The notes under the pieces: generated by a model
Seen by the model: only the letters and a program-made list of their open reading frames with translations
Told to the model about the DNA's origin: nothing
The model's database searches: none
NCBI GenBank assembly: GCA_011799875.1
Contig: CM022297.1
Coordinates: 364,130,921 to 364,194,920 of the forward strand
Direction: 5' to 3'
DNA: 64,000 nt
Source: Thinopyrum elongatum
Taxonomy: Eukaryota; Streptophyta; Magnoliopsida; Poales; Poaceae
Shown: one piece after another, positions 42,132-56,693 of the stretch
How positions within the stretch are numbered: the stretch's first letter is position 1
How the letters are laid out: the number at the start of each line of letters is the position of its first letter
Made by a program: the position numbers and the translations under genes

Positions 42132-45100
42132 TGTAACACCCCCTTGTAATAAGCTCTGTGACACTCTGTTAAAACTGCCAAGTCATGATCATTTGTAGTG
42201 CCAAGTCATATGGGTTAATGATCCAATTCAAATTCACCTCTGAAAATCAATTCAAATTCAAAAGTGAAATATAAAGTTGGTCAAACACTGTTGGGAAAAT
42301 GTTCATTAAATGGCAAATAATCCAGGAACATTTGTAAAATCAACATCAATAAAGTTGGAGTTAGATAAGTGACTCTAACTAGATGAAACAGCACCCAAAA
42401 CAGCAATATTAAATTCATTTAAATTCATTACTAAATTAAATGGCTTCCAAAACTGTCCAAACCACTTTTGGGTGAGAGCTAATATTGCATTGCAATATTT
42501 GGGCCAACTCCCACATTTTTCAAAAGTGCACAAGTGCCCTAAACATTTCGAAACAGGAAATGAAATAAAGAAACGGAGAAAACAAAACAGAAAAATAAAA
42601 ACGAGGCACTGTGCACTGGGCCTTAGTGCACAGTGCCCCGAACCCCGGCCCAGCAGGCCCATGTCGTCGTCTCTCACCTGTGCGTGTCGCCGTCGCAGTG
42701 GGCGCGAGCGCGCGCGCCGGTCGCGCGCCGACACGCCGACGCCACCGACGCCCGGAGTCAAAGAGGGGATAAGGTCGACGCCCCTCCACTCCGCCCCGGC
42801 CTCTCCGTCATTCTTCCCCTTCTCCTCTTGCTCGCTCCGCCTCTCTCCCCTTCTCAGATCCGGTGGCCGAGCGCCCCTGTCGCCGCGTTTCGCCACCGCC
42901 GTGGCCACCGGCCTCCCCGCGTCGTCTGAGCGTGCTTGGGAGGAGCCCCGTGGTCGACTGCGTCCTCTGGAGCAATTGGACGGAGCGGAGGAGCACTGCT
43001 TCGCCCGCGAGCCTCGTCTTCAACCTCGGGACGCCGCCGCTCTTCTTCGTCTCCGACGCCGTCTCTGCTGCTACTAAACCTACGCCGGGCCACCTTGTGC
43101 CTACCCGGTGAGCATCTCCTCCTCCTCCCTCTCCCTGCATCGCTGATATATGCTCGCAGCGAGCTATCGCCGTAGCCGCACTCTGGCCTCCGCTGCTAAG
43201 CTCGCCGCCGGCGATGCGATGACCGTCATGCTCACCCAAGCCCACCACCGTGCTCAGGGCACTCGTGTGGTGCGGCTAGCGCCCTCCGTATGCTCGCTAA
43301 GCCGCCGTAGGCTCGTTTCCCTCGACCTCCCGAATACGCCGCCATTTTAGCTCGTCGCCGGCGCCGTTTCCGGCCAAGTCCGGCTGCGCCACCGCCACGA
43401 ATGGACGCGGCGTTGAACGCCCGTTCGAAAGAACCTACCCACGTCCCGAACTGCGCTCTGTAGCGCAAATCCGAGCAACTCCGGCGACGCGCCGCCGCGA
43501 TTTTGGTTGCCGGCGCAACTCCGGCGCCGGCCGCCGACGTGGCTGCCACGTGGGACACCCCTGGGTCACTGCCAGTGGGTCCCACGGGCCCAGTTGACCG
43601 CGTTGACCCGAGTCAACGCGGGCACTGTTCACCCCTGTAGCTGACATGTGGGCCCCGTTCGATAATTAGACTAATTAGACGTTTAATTAAATAAAACTAG
43701 ATAATTAACCTAATGTCTCACTGACAGATGGGGTCCACCCCCTAATTTAACCCTGGTAATTAAATTAATACACTGGTTAGAGAAACAGAGGCTGACATGT
43801 GGGTCCCACTGGACCCACATGTCAGGTTTGACCCTGGTCAACTGCTGTTGACCGCTGACGTCACCGTGACGTAATGCTGACGTCATAATTCATTTTTCTG
43901 ATAAATAAATAAATTCCAGAAATTCAAATAAACTTTAAAAATTAATAACTTTTAAACCGTAGCTCGGATCGAAAAAGTTAAAACATGAAAGTTGCTCAGA
44001 ACGACGAGCCGAGTCTAATCGTGTCGTCTGTTTCTCCATCGGAACCCCCTACGTAGAAGAACTCGTAACTCAGGAGTACGACTAAAATAAACTAAAATGA
44101 CTTAGATGCATAAATAGGCAACCCTGCACTGCATCATAGCATCACACGCACCATATTGCATTTGTTTGCATTATGTTTACCTGTTTCTTCCCCCTCTTCT
44201 CTCTCGGTAGACCCCGACGTTGACGTAGCTCCCGAAAGAGACGCAACTCAGGAGTACGACTACGTCCCTGACGATACCACTGAAGACCTTGCCCTTGCCC
44301 CCGAGCAAACAGGCAAGCACCCCCATTTTGAGCATGCCTATATCGCCTATTCTCTTCTCTCTTATGCTTGCATTAGAACTGCTACTGCTACTGCTTTCCT
44401 ATATCTGCTGCATAGCCTGATTATTGTACCCTGCCTTGTTACCTTACTGGTTATCCTAGACTGATTAGTATAGGCTGGGTAGAGACACGACAGAGACCCC
44501 CACTTGATCCCGACTGCCCTGCTGGATATCAGAAGACCCGGTCATCGGGATTGAAGACCAGACCCTGTCACCGCACATCACTTCTCCCTATGTTGCTCGA
44601 CACTGCTGGGTTAGCATCGAGTGCCGAGGGTGATACCTCGTCAGCACTTCTGATATTAACCTTGTAGGTTAGTTACTCGGTCGTGGTAAGCGAGGGTGAT
44701 TCCTCCTACACCACCCCTATAACGACATCGTCGCGCAACTCCTCGAGTGTGGACCTCGAGGGTGATTCCTCCTTCGTTCACCTTGATGATAACATCGAGC
44801 GGGAATTCCATCGAGGGTGATTCCTCAGGGTTCCCTTCGGTGTCAGACACACAGTTACTGTTGATGAGTGGACTTGCACTAAACCATGATACTAAAGACG
44901 GGTCGGCCCTGAGGGGTACCCGCGCGAGCTTAACGCGAAGTGATGTGGAGTCGGGTTGACCTGGATGGTGCCCGCGAGATAACTACGAGGCGTGGCCGGG
45001 CATTCTTAGCCCTTGCCGCAAGTCCTCGAGACGGGGCGACGGGGTCACATCGATCGTGAGTCTCTGCTCGTTTCCGCGCGCTCCTAATCCACTACGGTTT

Positions 45101-46311
45101 GGATATTTGATCCGAGGGGCCTCTGGCCCGATAGCACTAACCATCACGTGGGCATAGTATGGGCGTTCTGCGTTGTATACTTCAGCCGGAGCTTAATAGA
45201 CGTCAGCGACTGAGCAGCGCGCGCTGAATTGGACTGGGAACGCAATCGCGCTTGTATAAGGGGTTGCTAGGTCTGCTTTCAACCGCGTACGCAACATGCA
45301 GGAGTTCCCGGGGCGAAGGCCCAAGACCCCTGGGCGCATAGGTTTAGTCTGGCGTGCTGACCTCTCTGTTAGGTATTCGGTCGGGTTGCGGCGTGTCGTT
45401 TGGCCGAGGGCTGGCATGACCCAGTAAAGTGTGTCCGGCCGGAGTTAAGCGAGCGTGGTGGGTAACTTGGTGCACCCCTGCAGGGAAGAAACTTCTATCG
45501 ATAGCCTGTCCTACGGTAACGGACACTCGGAGTTGTATCCCGATCGGTACAACTAGAACATGTGATGAGAACTGGATAGTACGGCTCTGGGATTGCTTTC
45601 TCGCTGGGAGTCGAGAAAGGATCTCAGGTCGAGGTTGACGACACTACTACTACTACTACTTTACATTATGATCATCTGTTCTCTTCTATTGCTGCAAGAT
45701 TGTCGAAGATTGTTGAAGATGCTAGTCTTCGATAGGACTAGACTTCCCCCTCTATTCTGGCATTTCTGCAGCCCAGACCACATATACAGCCCCCCTTTGA
45801 AAATGATGCATATGTAGTGTAGATCCTTGCTTGCTGAGTACTTCGGATGAGTACTCACGTTTGCTTTATTTTCTTTTTCCCCCATATTCCTTTTGATGCC
45901 ACCAGACGACGGAGCCCCTGAGTCAGACGCCCCAGCCGACGACCAGTTCTACTACCCGCCTGGCGAGTACTACTACTACGAGGAGCCGTTTGACGACCAG
46001 GAGTAGGATCGGAGGGTCCAGGGCAGGAGGCCTACGCCTTTCGATCGTAGTATTTTATTTTACCCCGCCTCTGTGAAGGCCTATTTCTCTCTCTGTAATA
46101 TATCTGTACCCAGATATCTAATGCTTCCGCTGACGCTTGTATGCCATCGAGCTATGTATTCGAGCCCTCGAGGCCCTGGCTTGTAATATTAAGCCTGTAT
46201 GACTTTATTTATGTTTTAGAGTTGTGTTGTGATATCTTCAAGTGAGTCCTTAGGCTTGATCGTGCGCATTTGCGTGTATGGTTAGTGCACGATTAAGCCG
46301 GGGTCGTCACA
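42132..46311 (+). repeat. Composite: left LTR (4180 bp)
   Basis: Starts TGTAACACC, ends GTCGTCACA (canonical TG...CA). Hairpins at 42605-42637 and 43792-43825; bZIP-type sites at 43856-43863 and 43878-43885 with a decayed one between; exon-like blocks A 44211-44312 and B 45906-46006. The CpG-rich 5' third is clearly diverged from element 1, while the 3' two thirds are close to it. Confidence 0.93.
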
Positions 46312-46314
46312 GGT

Positions 46315-46326
46315 TGGTATCAGAGC
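46315..46326 (+). promoter_or_regulatory. Primer binding site, first internal region
   Basis: TGGTATCAGAGC, initiator tRNA-Met type, three bases after the LTR. The leader to 46704 holds nothing further that I recognise. Confidence 0.92.
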
Positions 46327-46704
46327 CGACTGCCTCTAGGAGTCCTCCTTCCCAATTCCTTGGCCGAAGTTGAGTCTAGAAGTCAAAAACTGATTTTAGT
46401 AACTTGGCTGTGTGGCTTACGGGCCCACGTCGCCAACTGGGTGGTATTAGGATCTTTTATTCCTCGTCTTTACTCTGGGATTCTAATCTCTCATCTATTC
46501 GGGTTTAATAAAATTTACTAACACCGACATTTAGGTTCTCGTTAATTCTATCCACCCGGAGAGCTGGATTCAGTGCGATTTCCCTGACTTTGATCTGATT
46601 AGTCTGATAATCATTTTCCTTTCCATTGTTTTGTTTAACCTTTCCTTCTGGGATCGGTTATGCTTCTCATTATCTTATGGCAACCCTGAACTTCTCTGTT
46701 TCAG

Positions 46705-47475
46705 ATGGATCGACTGTTTCCACCGCGGCCTACGACCCAGCTTGTGCGTCGCACTTGGGCTCATGATGCCCCTGGATTTCTAGCTGTTCTGATCACCCTC
46801 CTGAGTAGACTGGGTTACCGCTGGTATCCCGAGTACATGGTCTATGAGGTTTACCGCGAGTTCAACAAGGAATAGTACTATGCTGAAGTTCGGATTTATG
46901 ATCAGCAGAACAACTCAGACACCGAGCTACACCTTTTTCATGGATTAGGCGTGACGATTGAGATGGCAGTACATGATGCCGCCTACTCTGCTGTCGCACG
47001 TCTCCGAGGAGAGCACAATGCTAACTTGGATGATACTGTGTTTCGGTACATTCCGTATGCACCTGTTGGAGATGCTACTGGATTTTACACAGCTATCTGT
47101 GCCCCGTACGAGTCTCGACGCTACGACCCGCAGGTTCTGATTCAGTGCACTCAGGCTCTGGATCGCACTGTTCGGGCTCTTGCCGTCGAGTTGTTCGCCG
47201 CTCGAGCACGCTACTACGAGGCAATGACACAGTTGCTACCAGCTGTTCGTGCAGGGATACATCCGGAGGATATTCTTTACCCACGCAGGACCGAGATGCC
47301 GCCAGGTATTGATTGGCCTGCAGTGGGAGGTCACACGCCTGCACGTGGACCTCTTCTTACAGTTCGAGACCGGGTTCTGCATCAGAGTGCACATGGAGCA
47401 CAGGATCCTGCCGCGACGAACATTCGTCGTCCGCACTTGCAGTTACCCCGTTTCCGTGGTTTTCTCCGACGCTGA
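46705..47475 (+). pseudogene. ORF0, first internal region (stop at codon 57)
   Basis: Homologue of 8366-9136 with identical length and no indel. A TAG at 46873-46875 replaces the CAG read at that place in element 1; the position where element 1 has its own stop is intact here. The remainder stays open to the shared C-terminus. Each copy is thus broken differently, and the parent ORF must have been open over all 256 residues. Function unknown. Confidence 0.7.
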
Positions 47476-47720
47476 TGTAGCCTTTGCTATGTCACGTTGT
47501 GTACTTCCTTACCGCGTGCCTGCGTGCCGCCTAGTGTGTCTCTAGTTTTTCAATTTGCGCCGTTATGCTGCCCGATTTTAACCGACTGTGTATGGATCTG
47601 TATGTCTTAATGACTACTTTAAGCATCTATTGCACTCTTTCAATAATGTCGAGTTACCTCATGTTTATTGTTAAACACTTGCATAAGCTATCGCTGAAAT
47701 ACCCCTGTTGGAATAGCAGG

Positions 47721-50700
47721 ATGGCTGACAACAACCTGCCACCGCCGCCACCACCTGATTACATGGCAGCGATGATGCAACAGTTTGAACTCAACCGCCA
47801 GTTTATGACGGGGATTATGCAGCAATTCCCTCGTCCTGATGCTAATCAGCAGCAACCATCCATTACCTTACCAGAGTTCATGAGGCTCAGTCCATCGTTT
47901 TTCCGCAACACAGTCAACCCACTGGATGCAGATGACTGGCTGCGTGATATCTCTCATGAGATGGAGTCTGCTGGTGTCGCCGAAATTAACTATGTCACTT
48001 TTGCGACATATCTTCTTAAGGGTCCCGCAGCCCAATGGTGGGCCACTCACCGACAGACTCTGCCGCCTGGTACTGTCGTCACTTGGGCAGAGTTCAAGAT
48101 TGCTTTCCGTGCCCGCTACATTCCTGTAGCTGTCATAGCTAGGAAGAAGGCTGAGTTCCATAGCCTTGTCCAAGGAAACAAGACTGTGGAAGTCTATCAG
48201 CGCGAGTTTCTAGACTTATCTCGTTACGCTGAAGAGGACATTCCTACTGATGAACGCAGACAGGAAAAGTTTCGTGAAGGACTGCACCATGACATTCAGT
48301 TAGCCCTTCTTGTTCAAGATTACCCTGATTTCGCCACCTTGGTGAATAAGGCCATCATGGTTGAAACTGGACTTAAGAAGCACAAGGAAGCGTCCAGACA
48401 CACCCGTGAATCGGGCTCATCTTCGGGCTCGTCATCCCAGAAGCGACGCATCTGGTTTCCCCAAGGCATGTTCCGTTCAGCAGCCCCTGCAAACAGGCCC
48501 TCCTATGCTACACCACGCCTGCCACCTCCACCACCGAGACAGCCTCTGCCTACTCCAGCACCTCGAGTTCCAGCACCTCATCCTGACAGCGGACTATGCT
48601 TCAAGTGTGGCAAGCCAGGTCACCGTGCTAGAGATTGTTCTCAGAATCAGAATCAACTGGCTCTTCCTTCTGCTGGCCGTGGTATTGGCCGTGGTATTCC
48701 TCAACAGCGCAACTATAATGCCAGACCTTCTTACGGTCGTGGGCAGAGCTACCACGTCAACATGTCTGAAGCTCCAGTTCAACCAGATACTGTGATGGGT
48801 ACACTTCTCGTAAATTCAGTACCAGCATCTGTTTTATTTGATTCAGGAGCATCGCATTCATTCATGTCAGAACATTTTGCGCTCATGCATGACATTAAAT
48901 GTGAAACGATGCACCAACCGTTAGCAGTAAACACTCCTGCGGGCCAGTGCCAAGCCACCCTATTCAGCCCCGAAGTCACAATTGAGATCGAGCGGTTGAA
49001 ATTTCAGGCATTTCCCATAATCCTGAGATCTTCCAAGATTGATCTTATTTTGGGAATGGACTGGTTGAAGGCTCATTATGCCTCAATCAACTGTGCCACT
49101 AAAGTGGTACACCTCTTGCACCCATCGAACGAAATAGTGAATTATCAAGCTCACATTACCCAGAACGCTGAGGCTCAAATTTATGCCTTGAACGCGTTGA
49201 ATGCTTCTCCGCTTGATGGGATCGAGAATATTCCAGTTGTCTGTGACTTCCCGGATGTCTTTCCAGAAGAGCTTCCAGGAATACCCCCTGCTAGAGCTGT
49301 CGAGTTCGTCATCGACTTGAAGCCTGGCACCACTCCTATTGCGAAGCGTCCCTACAAGATGCCTCCGCACCATCTCATCGAGCTTAAGGAGGAAATTGAT
49401 AAATCCTTAAGGAAGGGTTTCATTCGCCCCAGTTCCTCTGCATGGGGAGCACCGTCTCTTTTCGTCAAGAAGAAAGATGGAACGAATAGGTTGGTCCAAG
49501 ATTATCGTCCAATCAACCAGGCAACCATTCAGAATAAATATCCACTTCCCCGGATCAACGATTTATATGACCAACTCGCAGGATCTTCGGTGTTTTCTAA
49601 ACTCGATTTGAGGTTGGGTTATCACCAGATCCGTGTCCGCGAAGAGGATATTCCGAAGACTGCATTCGTTACTCGTTATGGCTCTTACGAGTACACAGTC
49701 ATGTCGTTTGGCTTAACAAACGCTCCAGCTACATTCTCCCGCCTAATGAATTACATATTCATGGATTACCTCGACAAATTTGTCGTGGTATATCTGGATG
49801 ATATTCTGGTTTATTCGAAGAACAAAGAAGAACATGCTGAGCATCTTCGCCTTGTTCTAGAGAGACTTCGAGAGCACCAATTATATGCCAAGTACTCTAA
49901 GTGCGAATTCTGGCTTTCTGAAGTAACCTACCTTGGACATGTCATCTCCAAGGATGGTATCGCAGTTAACCCGGAGCGAGTTCAGGCTATTCTTGACTGG
50001 ACCCCTCCGAAGAATGTCAAACAAGTCAGAAGTTTCCTCAGGCTTGCAAGTTATTGTCGCCGATTCATCGAAAATTTCTCTAAGATTGCCAAGCCCCTGA
50101 CTAATCTGCTCCACAAAGGCGTTAAGTTTGAGTGGACAGACAAATGTCAGGAAAGCTTCCAGACCCTCAAGGACAAGCTGACTTCTGCTCCAGTCCTTGC
50201 TCCTCCAGACTCCCGCAAAGATTTTGTGATCTTCTGCGACGCCTCTCGCCAAGGACTAGGTTGTGTCCTAATGCAAGAGCGAAGAGTTATTGCTTATGCT
50301 TCGCGACAACTGCGTCCACATGAAGAGAATTACCCAGTGCACGACCTCGAACTTGCTGCTGTCATTTATGCTTTGAAGCAGTGGCGTCATTACCTCCTTG
50401 GTAATCGGTGTGAGATTTACACCGATCATCAGAGCTTGAAGTACTTATTCACTCAACCGGAACTTAATCTTCGTCAGCAGCGTTGGTTGGAAACAATCAC
50501 CGATTATGACTGTGGAATTTCATACACTCCCGGCAAAGCTAATGTGATGGCTGATGCCTTGAGCTGCAAGTCGTATTGCAGTAACCTTATGGTAAAGCAA
50601 GCTCAACCCCAGCTATATGAAGAATTGCGCAAGCTGAATCTCTGCATCGTCCCGCAAGGTTCTCTTAATAACCTTGTGATACAACCAGATCTTGAGAAAG

Positions 50701-52129
50701 CTGTCAAGATTGCGCAAGCTAAAGATGCTGAAATTGATCTAATGAAGAAAGAGCTTCACCTTGAAAGTACAGGGATTTCTCGATTGCAGAAGATGGAACC
50801 TTGTACTTTCGAGACCGCATTGTAGTACCTCGCTTCGAGCTGATGACTGACAAAGTCATGAAGGAGGCCCATGATACACCGCTGACTATCCATCCGGGCA
50901 GTACCAAGATGTATCAAGACCTTCGTCAAAGGTACTGGTGGTCTAGGATGAAGCAAGATATTGCTCGTTATGTTGCCGAGTGTGACGTTTGTCGTCGCGT
51001 GAAGGCAGAACATCAAAAACCTGCTGGAATTCTGTAACCACTTCCTATTCCTCTGTGGAAGTGGGATAAAGTGCAGATGGATTTCATTACTGGTCTTCCC
51101 AAGTCTCAGAAGGGTCACGATGCTATTCTTGTCGTCGTTGACCAACTTTCCAAGGTTGCACACTTTCTGCCAGTTAAGGAGACTATTACTGCTAGTCAGT
51201 TAGCAGAACTATATATCTCCAGAATTGTTTCACTCCATGGTATTCCCAAGGAAATCAGTTCAGACCGTGGCAGTATTTTCACTGGTCATTTCTGGGAAAG
51301 TTTCCAGAAAGCAATGGGAACTCATATTACCTGGAGTTCAGCTTATCATCCCCAATCCCAAGGTCAAGTTGAGCGCGTTAATCAAGTGCTTGAAGACATG
51401 CTTCGAGCCTGTGTTATATCCTTCGGTAAGAAATGGGAGGAATCTCTTCCGTATGCCGAGTTCTCTTATAACAACAGCTATCAAGCCAGCTTGAAAATGG
51501 CCCCCTTTGAGGTTCTTTATGGTCGTAAATGTCGAACCCCTCTGAATTGGTAAGAAACTGGGGAACGACCTCTTGTTGGACCGGACATTATTCAGCATGC
51601 CGAAGAACAAGTCCGGATTGTCCGGGAAAATCTCAAAGCAGCTCAAGACCGCCAGAAGAGCAATTATGATCGCAGGCGATGGGGTGTGATCTATCAACCT
51701 GGTGATCAAGCGTATCTTCGTGTCACTCCGATGAAGGGCACACGACGTTTCGGAATCAAGGGCAAACTAGCTCCTCGCTATATTGGTCCTTTCCGCATCG
51801 TGGCTAGACGTGGACAGGTGGCATATAAATTGGAGTTGCCACCGCAATTCTCCCATATTCATGATGTCTTCCACGTGTCGCAACTCCGAAAGTGCTTCAA
51901 GGAATCCCCGCACCATGCAGTGGATCATCAGATGCTCGAGCTACAAGATGACCTTTCCTATAAGGAGCATCCGATCCGCATCCTCGACGAAGCCGAGCGC
52001 CGTACTCGTCAGAAGACAACCAAGTTCCTAAAAGTGCAGTGGTCGAATCACACTGAAGATGAAGCCACTTGGGAACGCGAGGATCATCTTCGGGAAGAAT
52101 ATCCCGGACTCTTTCCTTCTACCTCCTAA
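47721..52129 (+). pseudogene. gag-pol with chromodomain, first internal region
   Basis: Same polyprotein as element 1, one base shorter. Open from ATG 47721 through gag (zinc knuckle), protease (DSGASHSF), RT (YLDD) and RNase H (intact ADALS Asp). A one-base deletion in an A run at about 50764-50767 shifts the frame at the start of integrase. In the shifted frame the integrase has stops at 51035 (TAA) and 51551 (TAA) before the chromodomain, which keeps its Trp (EATWERED). A 130-bp patch in the protease (about 48902-49031) is strongly diverged from element 1 without indels. Confidence 0.92.
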
Positions 52130-52153
52130 ATTCTCGGGACGAGAATTTCTTTT

Positions 52154-52165
52154 AGAGGAGGAGAA
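52154..52165 (+). promoter_or_regulatory. Polypurine tract, first internal region
   Basis: AGAGGAGGAGAA, two bases before the middle LTR. Confidence 0.85.
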
Positions 52166-52167
52166 CT

Positions 52168-55100
52168 TGTAACACCCCCTTGTAATAAGCTCTGTGACAC
52201 TCTGTTAAAACTGCCAAGTCATGATCCTTTGCAGTGCCAAGTCATATGGGTTAATGATCCAATTCAAATTCACCTCTGAAAATCAATTCAAATTCAAAAG
52301 TGAAATATAAAGTTGGTCAAACACTGTTGGGAAAATGTTCATTAAATGGAAAATAATCCAGGAACATTTGTAAAATCAACATCAATAAAGTTGGAGTTAG
52401 ATAAGTGACTCTAACTAGATGAAACAGCACCCAAAACAGCAATATTAAATTCATTTAAATTCATTACTAAATTAAATGGCTTCCAAAACTGTCCAAACCA
52501 CTTTTGGGTGAGAGCTAATATTGCATTGCAATATTTGGGCCAACTCCCACATTTTTCAAAAGTGCACAAGTGCCCTAAACATTTCGAAACAGGAAATGAA
52601 ATAAAGAAATGGAGAAAACAAAACAGAAAAATAAAAACGAGGCACTGTGCACTGGGCCTTAGTGCACAGTGCCCCGAACCCCGGCCCAGCAGGCCCATGT
52701 CGTCGTCTCTCACCTGTGCGTGTCTCCGTCGCAGTGGGCGCGAGCGCGCGCGCCGGTCGCGCGCCGACACGCCGACGCCACCGACGCCCGGAGTCGACGA
52801 GGGGATAAGGTCGACGCCCCTCCACTCCGCCCCGGCCTCTCCGTCATTCTTCCCCTTCTCCTCTCGCTCGCTCCGCCTCTCTCCCCTTCTCAGATCCGGT
52901 GGCCGAGCGCCCCTGTCGCCGCGTTTCGCCACCGCCGTGGCCACCGGCCTCCCCGCGTCGTCTGAGCGTGCTTGGGAGGAGCCCCGTGGTCGACTGCGTC
53001 CTCTGGAGCAATTGGACGGAGCGGAGGAGCACTGCTTCGCCCGCGAGCCTCGTCTTCAACCTCGGGACGCCGCCGCTCTTCTTCGTCTCCGACGCCGTCT
53101 CTGCTGCTACTAAACCTACGCCGGGCCACCTTGTGCCTACCCGGTGAGCATCTCCTCCTCCTCCCTCTCCCTGTATCGCTGATATATGCTCGTAGCGAGC
53201 TATCGCCGTAGCCGCACTCTGGCCTCCACTGCTAAGCTCGCCGCCGGCGATGCGATGACCGTCATGCTCACCCAAGCCCACCACCGTGCTCAGGGCACTC
53301 GTGTGGTGCGGCTAGCGCCCTCCGTATGCTCGCTAAGCCGCCGTAGGCTCGTTTCCCTCGACCTCCCGAATACGCCGCCGTTTTAGCTCGTCGCCGGCGC
53401 CGTTTCCGGCCAAGTCCGGCTGCGCCACCGCCACGAATGGACGCGGCGTTGAACGCCCGTTCGAAAGAACCTACCCACGGCCCGAACCGCGCTCTGTAGC
53501 GCAAATCCGAGCAACTCCGGCGACGCGCCGCCGCGATTTTGGTCGCCGGCGCAACTTCGGCGCCGGCCGCCGACGTGGCTGCCACGTGGGACACCCCTGG
53601 GTCACTGCCAGTGGGTCCCACGGGCCCAGTTGACCGCGTTGACCAGAGTCAACGCGGGCACTGTTCACCCCTGTAGCTGACATGTGGGCCCCGTTCGATA
53701 ATTAGACTAATTAGACGTTTAATTAAATAAAACTAGATAATTAACCTAATGTCTCACTGACAGATGGGGTCCACCCCCTAATTAACCCTGGTAATTAAAT
53801 TAATACACTGGTTAGAGAAACAGAGGCTGACATGTGGGTCCCACTGGACCCACATGTCAGGTTTGACCCTGGTCAACCGCTGTTGACCGCTGACGTCACC
53901 GTGACGTAATGCTGACGTCATAATTCATTTTTCTGATAAATAAATAAATTCCAGAAATTCAAATAAACTTTAAAAATTAATAACTTTTAAACCGTAGCTC
54001 GGATCGAAAAAGTTAAAACATGAAAGTTGCTCAGAACGACGAGGCGAGTCTGATCGTGTCGTCTGTTTCTCCATCAGAACCCCCTACGTAGAAGAACTCG
54101 TAACTCAGGAGTACGACTAAAATAACTAAAATGACTTAGATGCATAAATAGGCAACCCTGCACTGCATCATAGCATCACACGCACCGTATTGCATTTGTT
54201 TGCATTATATTTACCTGTTTCTTCCCCCTCTTCTCTCTCGGTAGACCCCGACGTTGACGTAGCTCCCGAGACAGACGCAGCTCAGGAGTACGACTACGTC
54301 CCCGACGATACCACCGAAGACCTTGCCCTTGCCCCCGAGCAAACAGGCAAGCACCCCCATTTTGAGCATGCCTATATCGCCTATTCTCTTCTCTCTTATG
54401 CTTGCATTAGAACTGCTACTGCTACTGCTTTCCTATATCTGCTGCATAGCCTGATTATTGTACCCTGCCTTGTTACCTTACTGGTTATCCTAGACTGATT
54501 AGTATAGGCTGGGTAGAGACACGATAGAGACCCCCACTTGATCCCGACTGCCCTGCTGGATATCAGAAGACCCGGTCATCGGGATTGAAGACCAGACCCT
54601 GTCACCGCACATCACTTCTCCCTATGTTGCTCGACACTACTGGGTTACCATCGAGTGCCGAGGGTGATACCTCGTCAGCACTTCTGATGTTAACCTTGTA
54701 GGTTAGTTACTCGGTCGTGGTAAGCGTGGGTGATTCCTCCTACACCACCCCGATAACGACATCGTCGCGCAACTCCTCGAGTGTGGACCTCAAGGGTGAT
54801 TTCTCCTTCGTTCACCTTGATGATAACATCGAGCGGGAATTCCATCGAGGGTGATTCCTCAGGGTTCCCTTCGGTGTCAGACACACAGTTACTGTTGATG
54901 AGTGGACTTGCACTAAACCATGATACTAAAGACGGGTCGGCCCTGAGGGGTACCCGCGCGAGCTTAACGCGAAGTGATGTGGAGTCGGGTTGACCTGGAT
55001 GGTGCCCGCGAGATAACTACGAGGCGTGGCCGGGCATTCTTAGCCCTTGCCGCAAGTCCTCGAGACGGGGCGACGGGGTCACATCGATCGTGAGTCTCTG

Positions 55101-56300
55101 CTCATTTCCACGCGCTCCTAATCCACTACGGTTTGGATATTTGATCCGAGGGGCCTCTGGCCCGATAGCACTAACCATCACGTGGGCATAGTATGGGCGT
55201 TCTGCGTTGTATACTTCAGCCGGAGCTTAATAAACGTCAGCGACTGAGCGGCGCGCGCTGAATTGGACTGGGAACGCAATCGCGCTTGTATAAGGGGTTG
55301 CTAGGTCTGCTTTCAGCCGCGTACGCAACATGCAGGAGTTCCCGGGGCGAAGGCCCAAGACCCCTGGGCGCATAGGTTTAGTCTGGCGTGCTGACCTCTC
55401 TGTTAGGTATTCGGTCGGGTTGCGGCGTGTCGTTTGGCCGAGGGCGGGCATGACCCAGTAAAGTGTGTCCGGCCGGAGTTAAGCGAGCGTGGTGGGTAAC
55501 TTGGTGCACCCCTGCAGGGAAGAAACTTCTATCGATAGCCTGTCCTACGGTAACGGACACTCGGAGTTGTATCCCGATCGGTACAACTAGAACATGTGAT
55601 GAGAACTGGATAGTACGGCTCTGGGATTGCTTTCTCGCAGGGAGTCGAGAAAGGATCTCAGGTCGAGGTTGATGATACTACTACTACTACTACTTTACAT
55701 TATGATCATCTGTTCTCTTCTATTGCTGCAAGATTGTCGAAGATTGTTGAAGATGCTAGTCTTCGATAGGACTAGACTTCCCCCTCTATTCTGGCATTTC
55801 TGCAGCCCAGACCACATATACAGCCCCCCTTTGAAAATGATGCATATGTTTGCTTTATTTTCTTTTTCCCCCATATTCCTTTTGATGCCACCAGACGACG
55901 GAGCCCCTGAGTCAGACGCCCCAGCCGACGACCAGTTCTACTACCCGCCTGGCGAGTACTACTACTACGAGGAGCCGTTCGACGACCAGGAGTAGGATCG
56001 GAGGGTCCAGGGCAGGAGGCCTACGCCTTTCGATCGTAGTATTTTATTTTACCCCGCCTCTGTGAAGGCCTATTTCTCTCTCTGTAATATATCTGTACCC
56101 AGATATCTAATGCTTCCGCTGACGCTTGTATGCCATCGAGCTATGTATTCGAGCCCTCGAGGCCCTGGCTTGTAATATTAAGCCTGTATGACTTTATTTA
56201 TGTTTTAGAGTTGTGTTGTGATATCTTCAAGTGAGTCCTTAGGCTTGATCGTGCGCATTTGCGTGTATGGTTAGTGCACGATTAAGCCGGGGTCGTCACA
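52168..56300 (+). repeat. Composite: middle LTR (4133 bp), mosaic
   Basis: Same ends as the left LTR. A 45-bp deletion at about 55849/55850, with a 2-base microhomology, explains the shorter length. Its 5' part shares variants with the right LTR; near 55207 and 55375 it shares derived variants with the left LTR. Exon-like blocks A 54245-54346 and B 55895-55995; hairpin 52641-52673. Confidence 0.92.
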
Positions 56301-56303
56301 GGT

Positions 56304-56315
56304 TGGTATCAGAGC
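56304..56315 (+). promoter_or_regulatory. Primer binding site, second internal region
   Basis: TGGTATCAGAGC three bases after the middle LTR; shows that the middle LTR also functions as a 5' LTR. Confidence 0.92.
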
Positions 56316-56693
56316 CGACTGCCTCTAGGAGTCCCCCTTCCCAATTCCTTGGCCGAAGTTGAGTCTAGAAGTCAAAAACTGATTTTAGTAACTTGGCTGT
56401 GTGGCTTACGGGCCCACGTCGCCAACTGGGTGGTATTAGGATCTTTTATTCCTCGTCTTTACTCTGGGATTCTAATCTCTCATCTATTCGGGTTTAATAA
56501 AATTTACTAACACCGACATTTAGGTTCTCGTTAATTCTATCCACCCGGAGAGCTGGATTCAGTGCGATTTCCCTGACTTTGATCTGATTAGTCTGATAAT
56601 CATTTTCCTTTCCATTGTTTTGTTTAACCTTTCCTTCTGGGATCGGTTATGCTTCTCATTATCTTATGGCAACCCTGAACTTCTCTGTTTCAG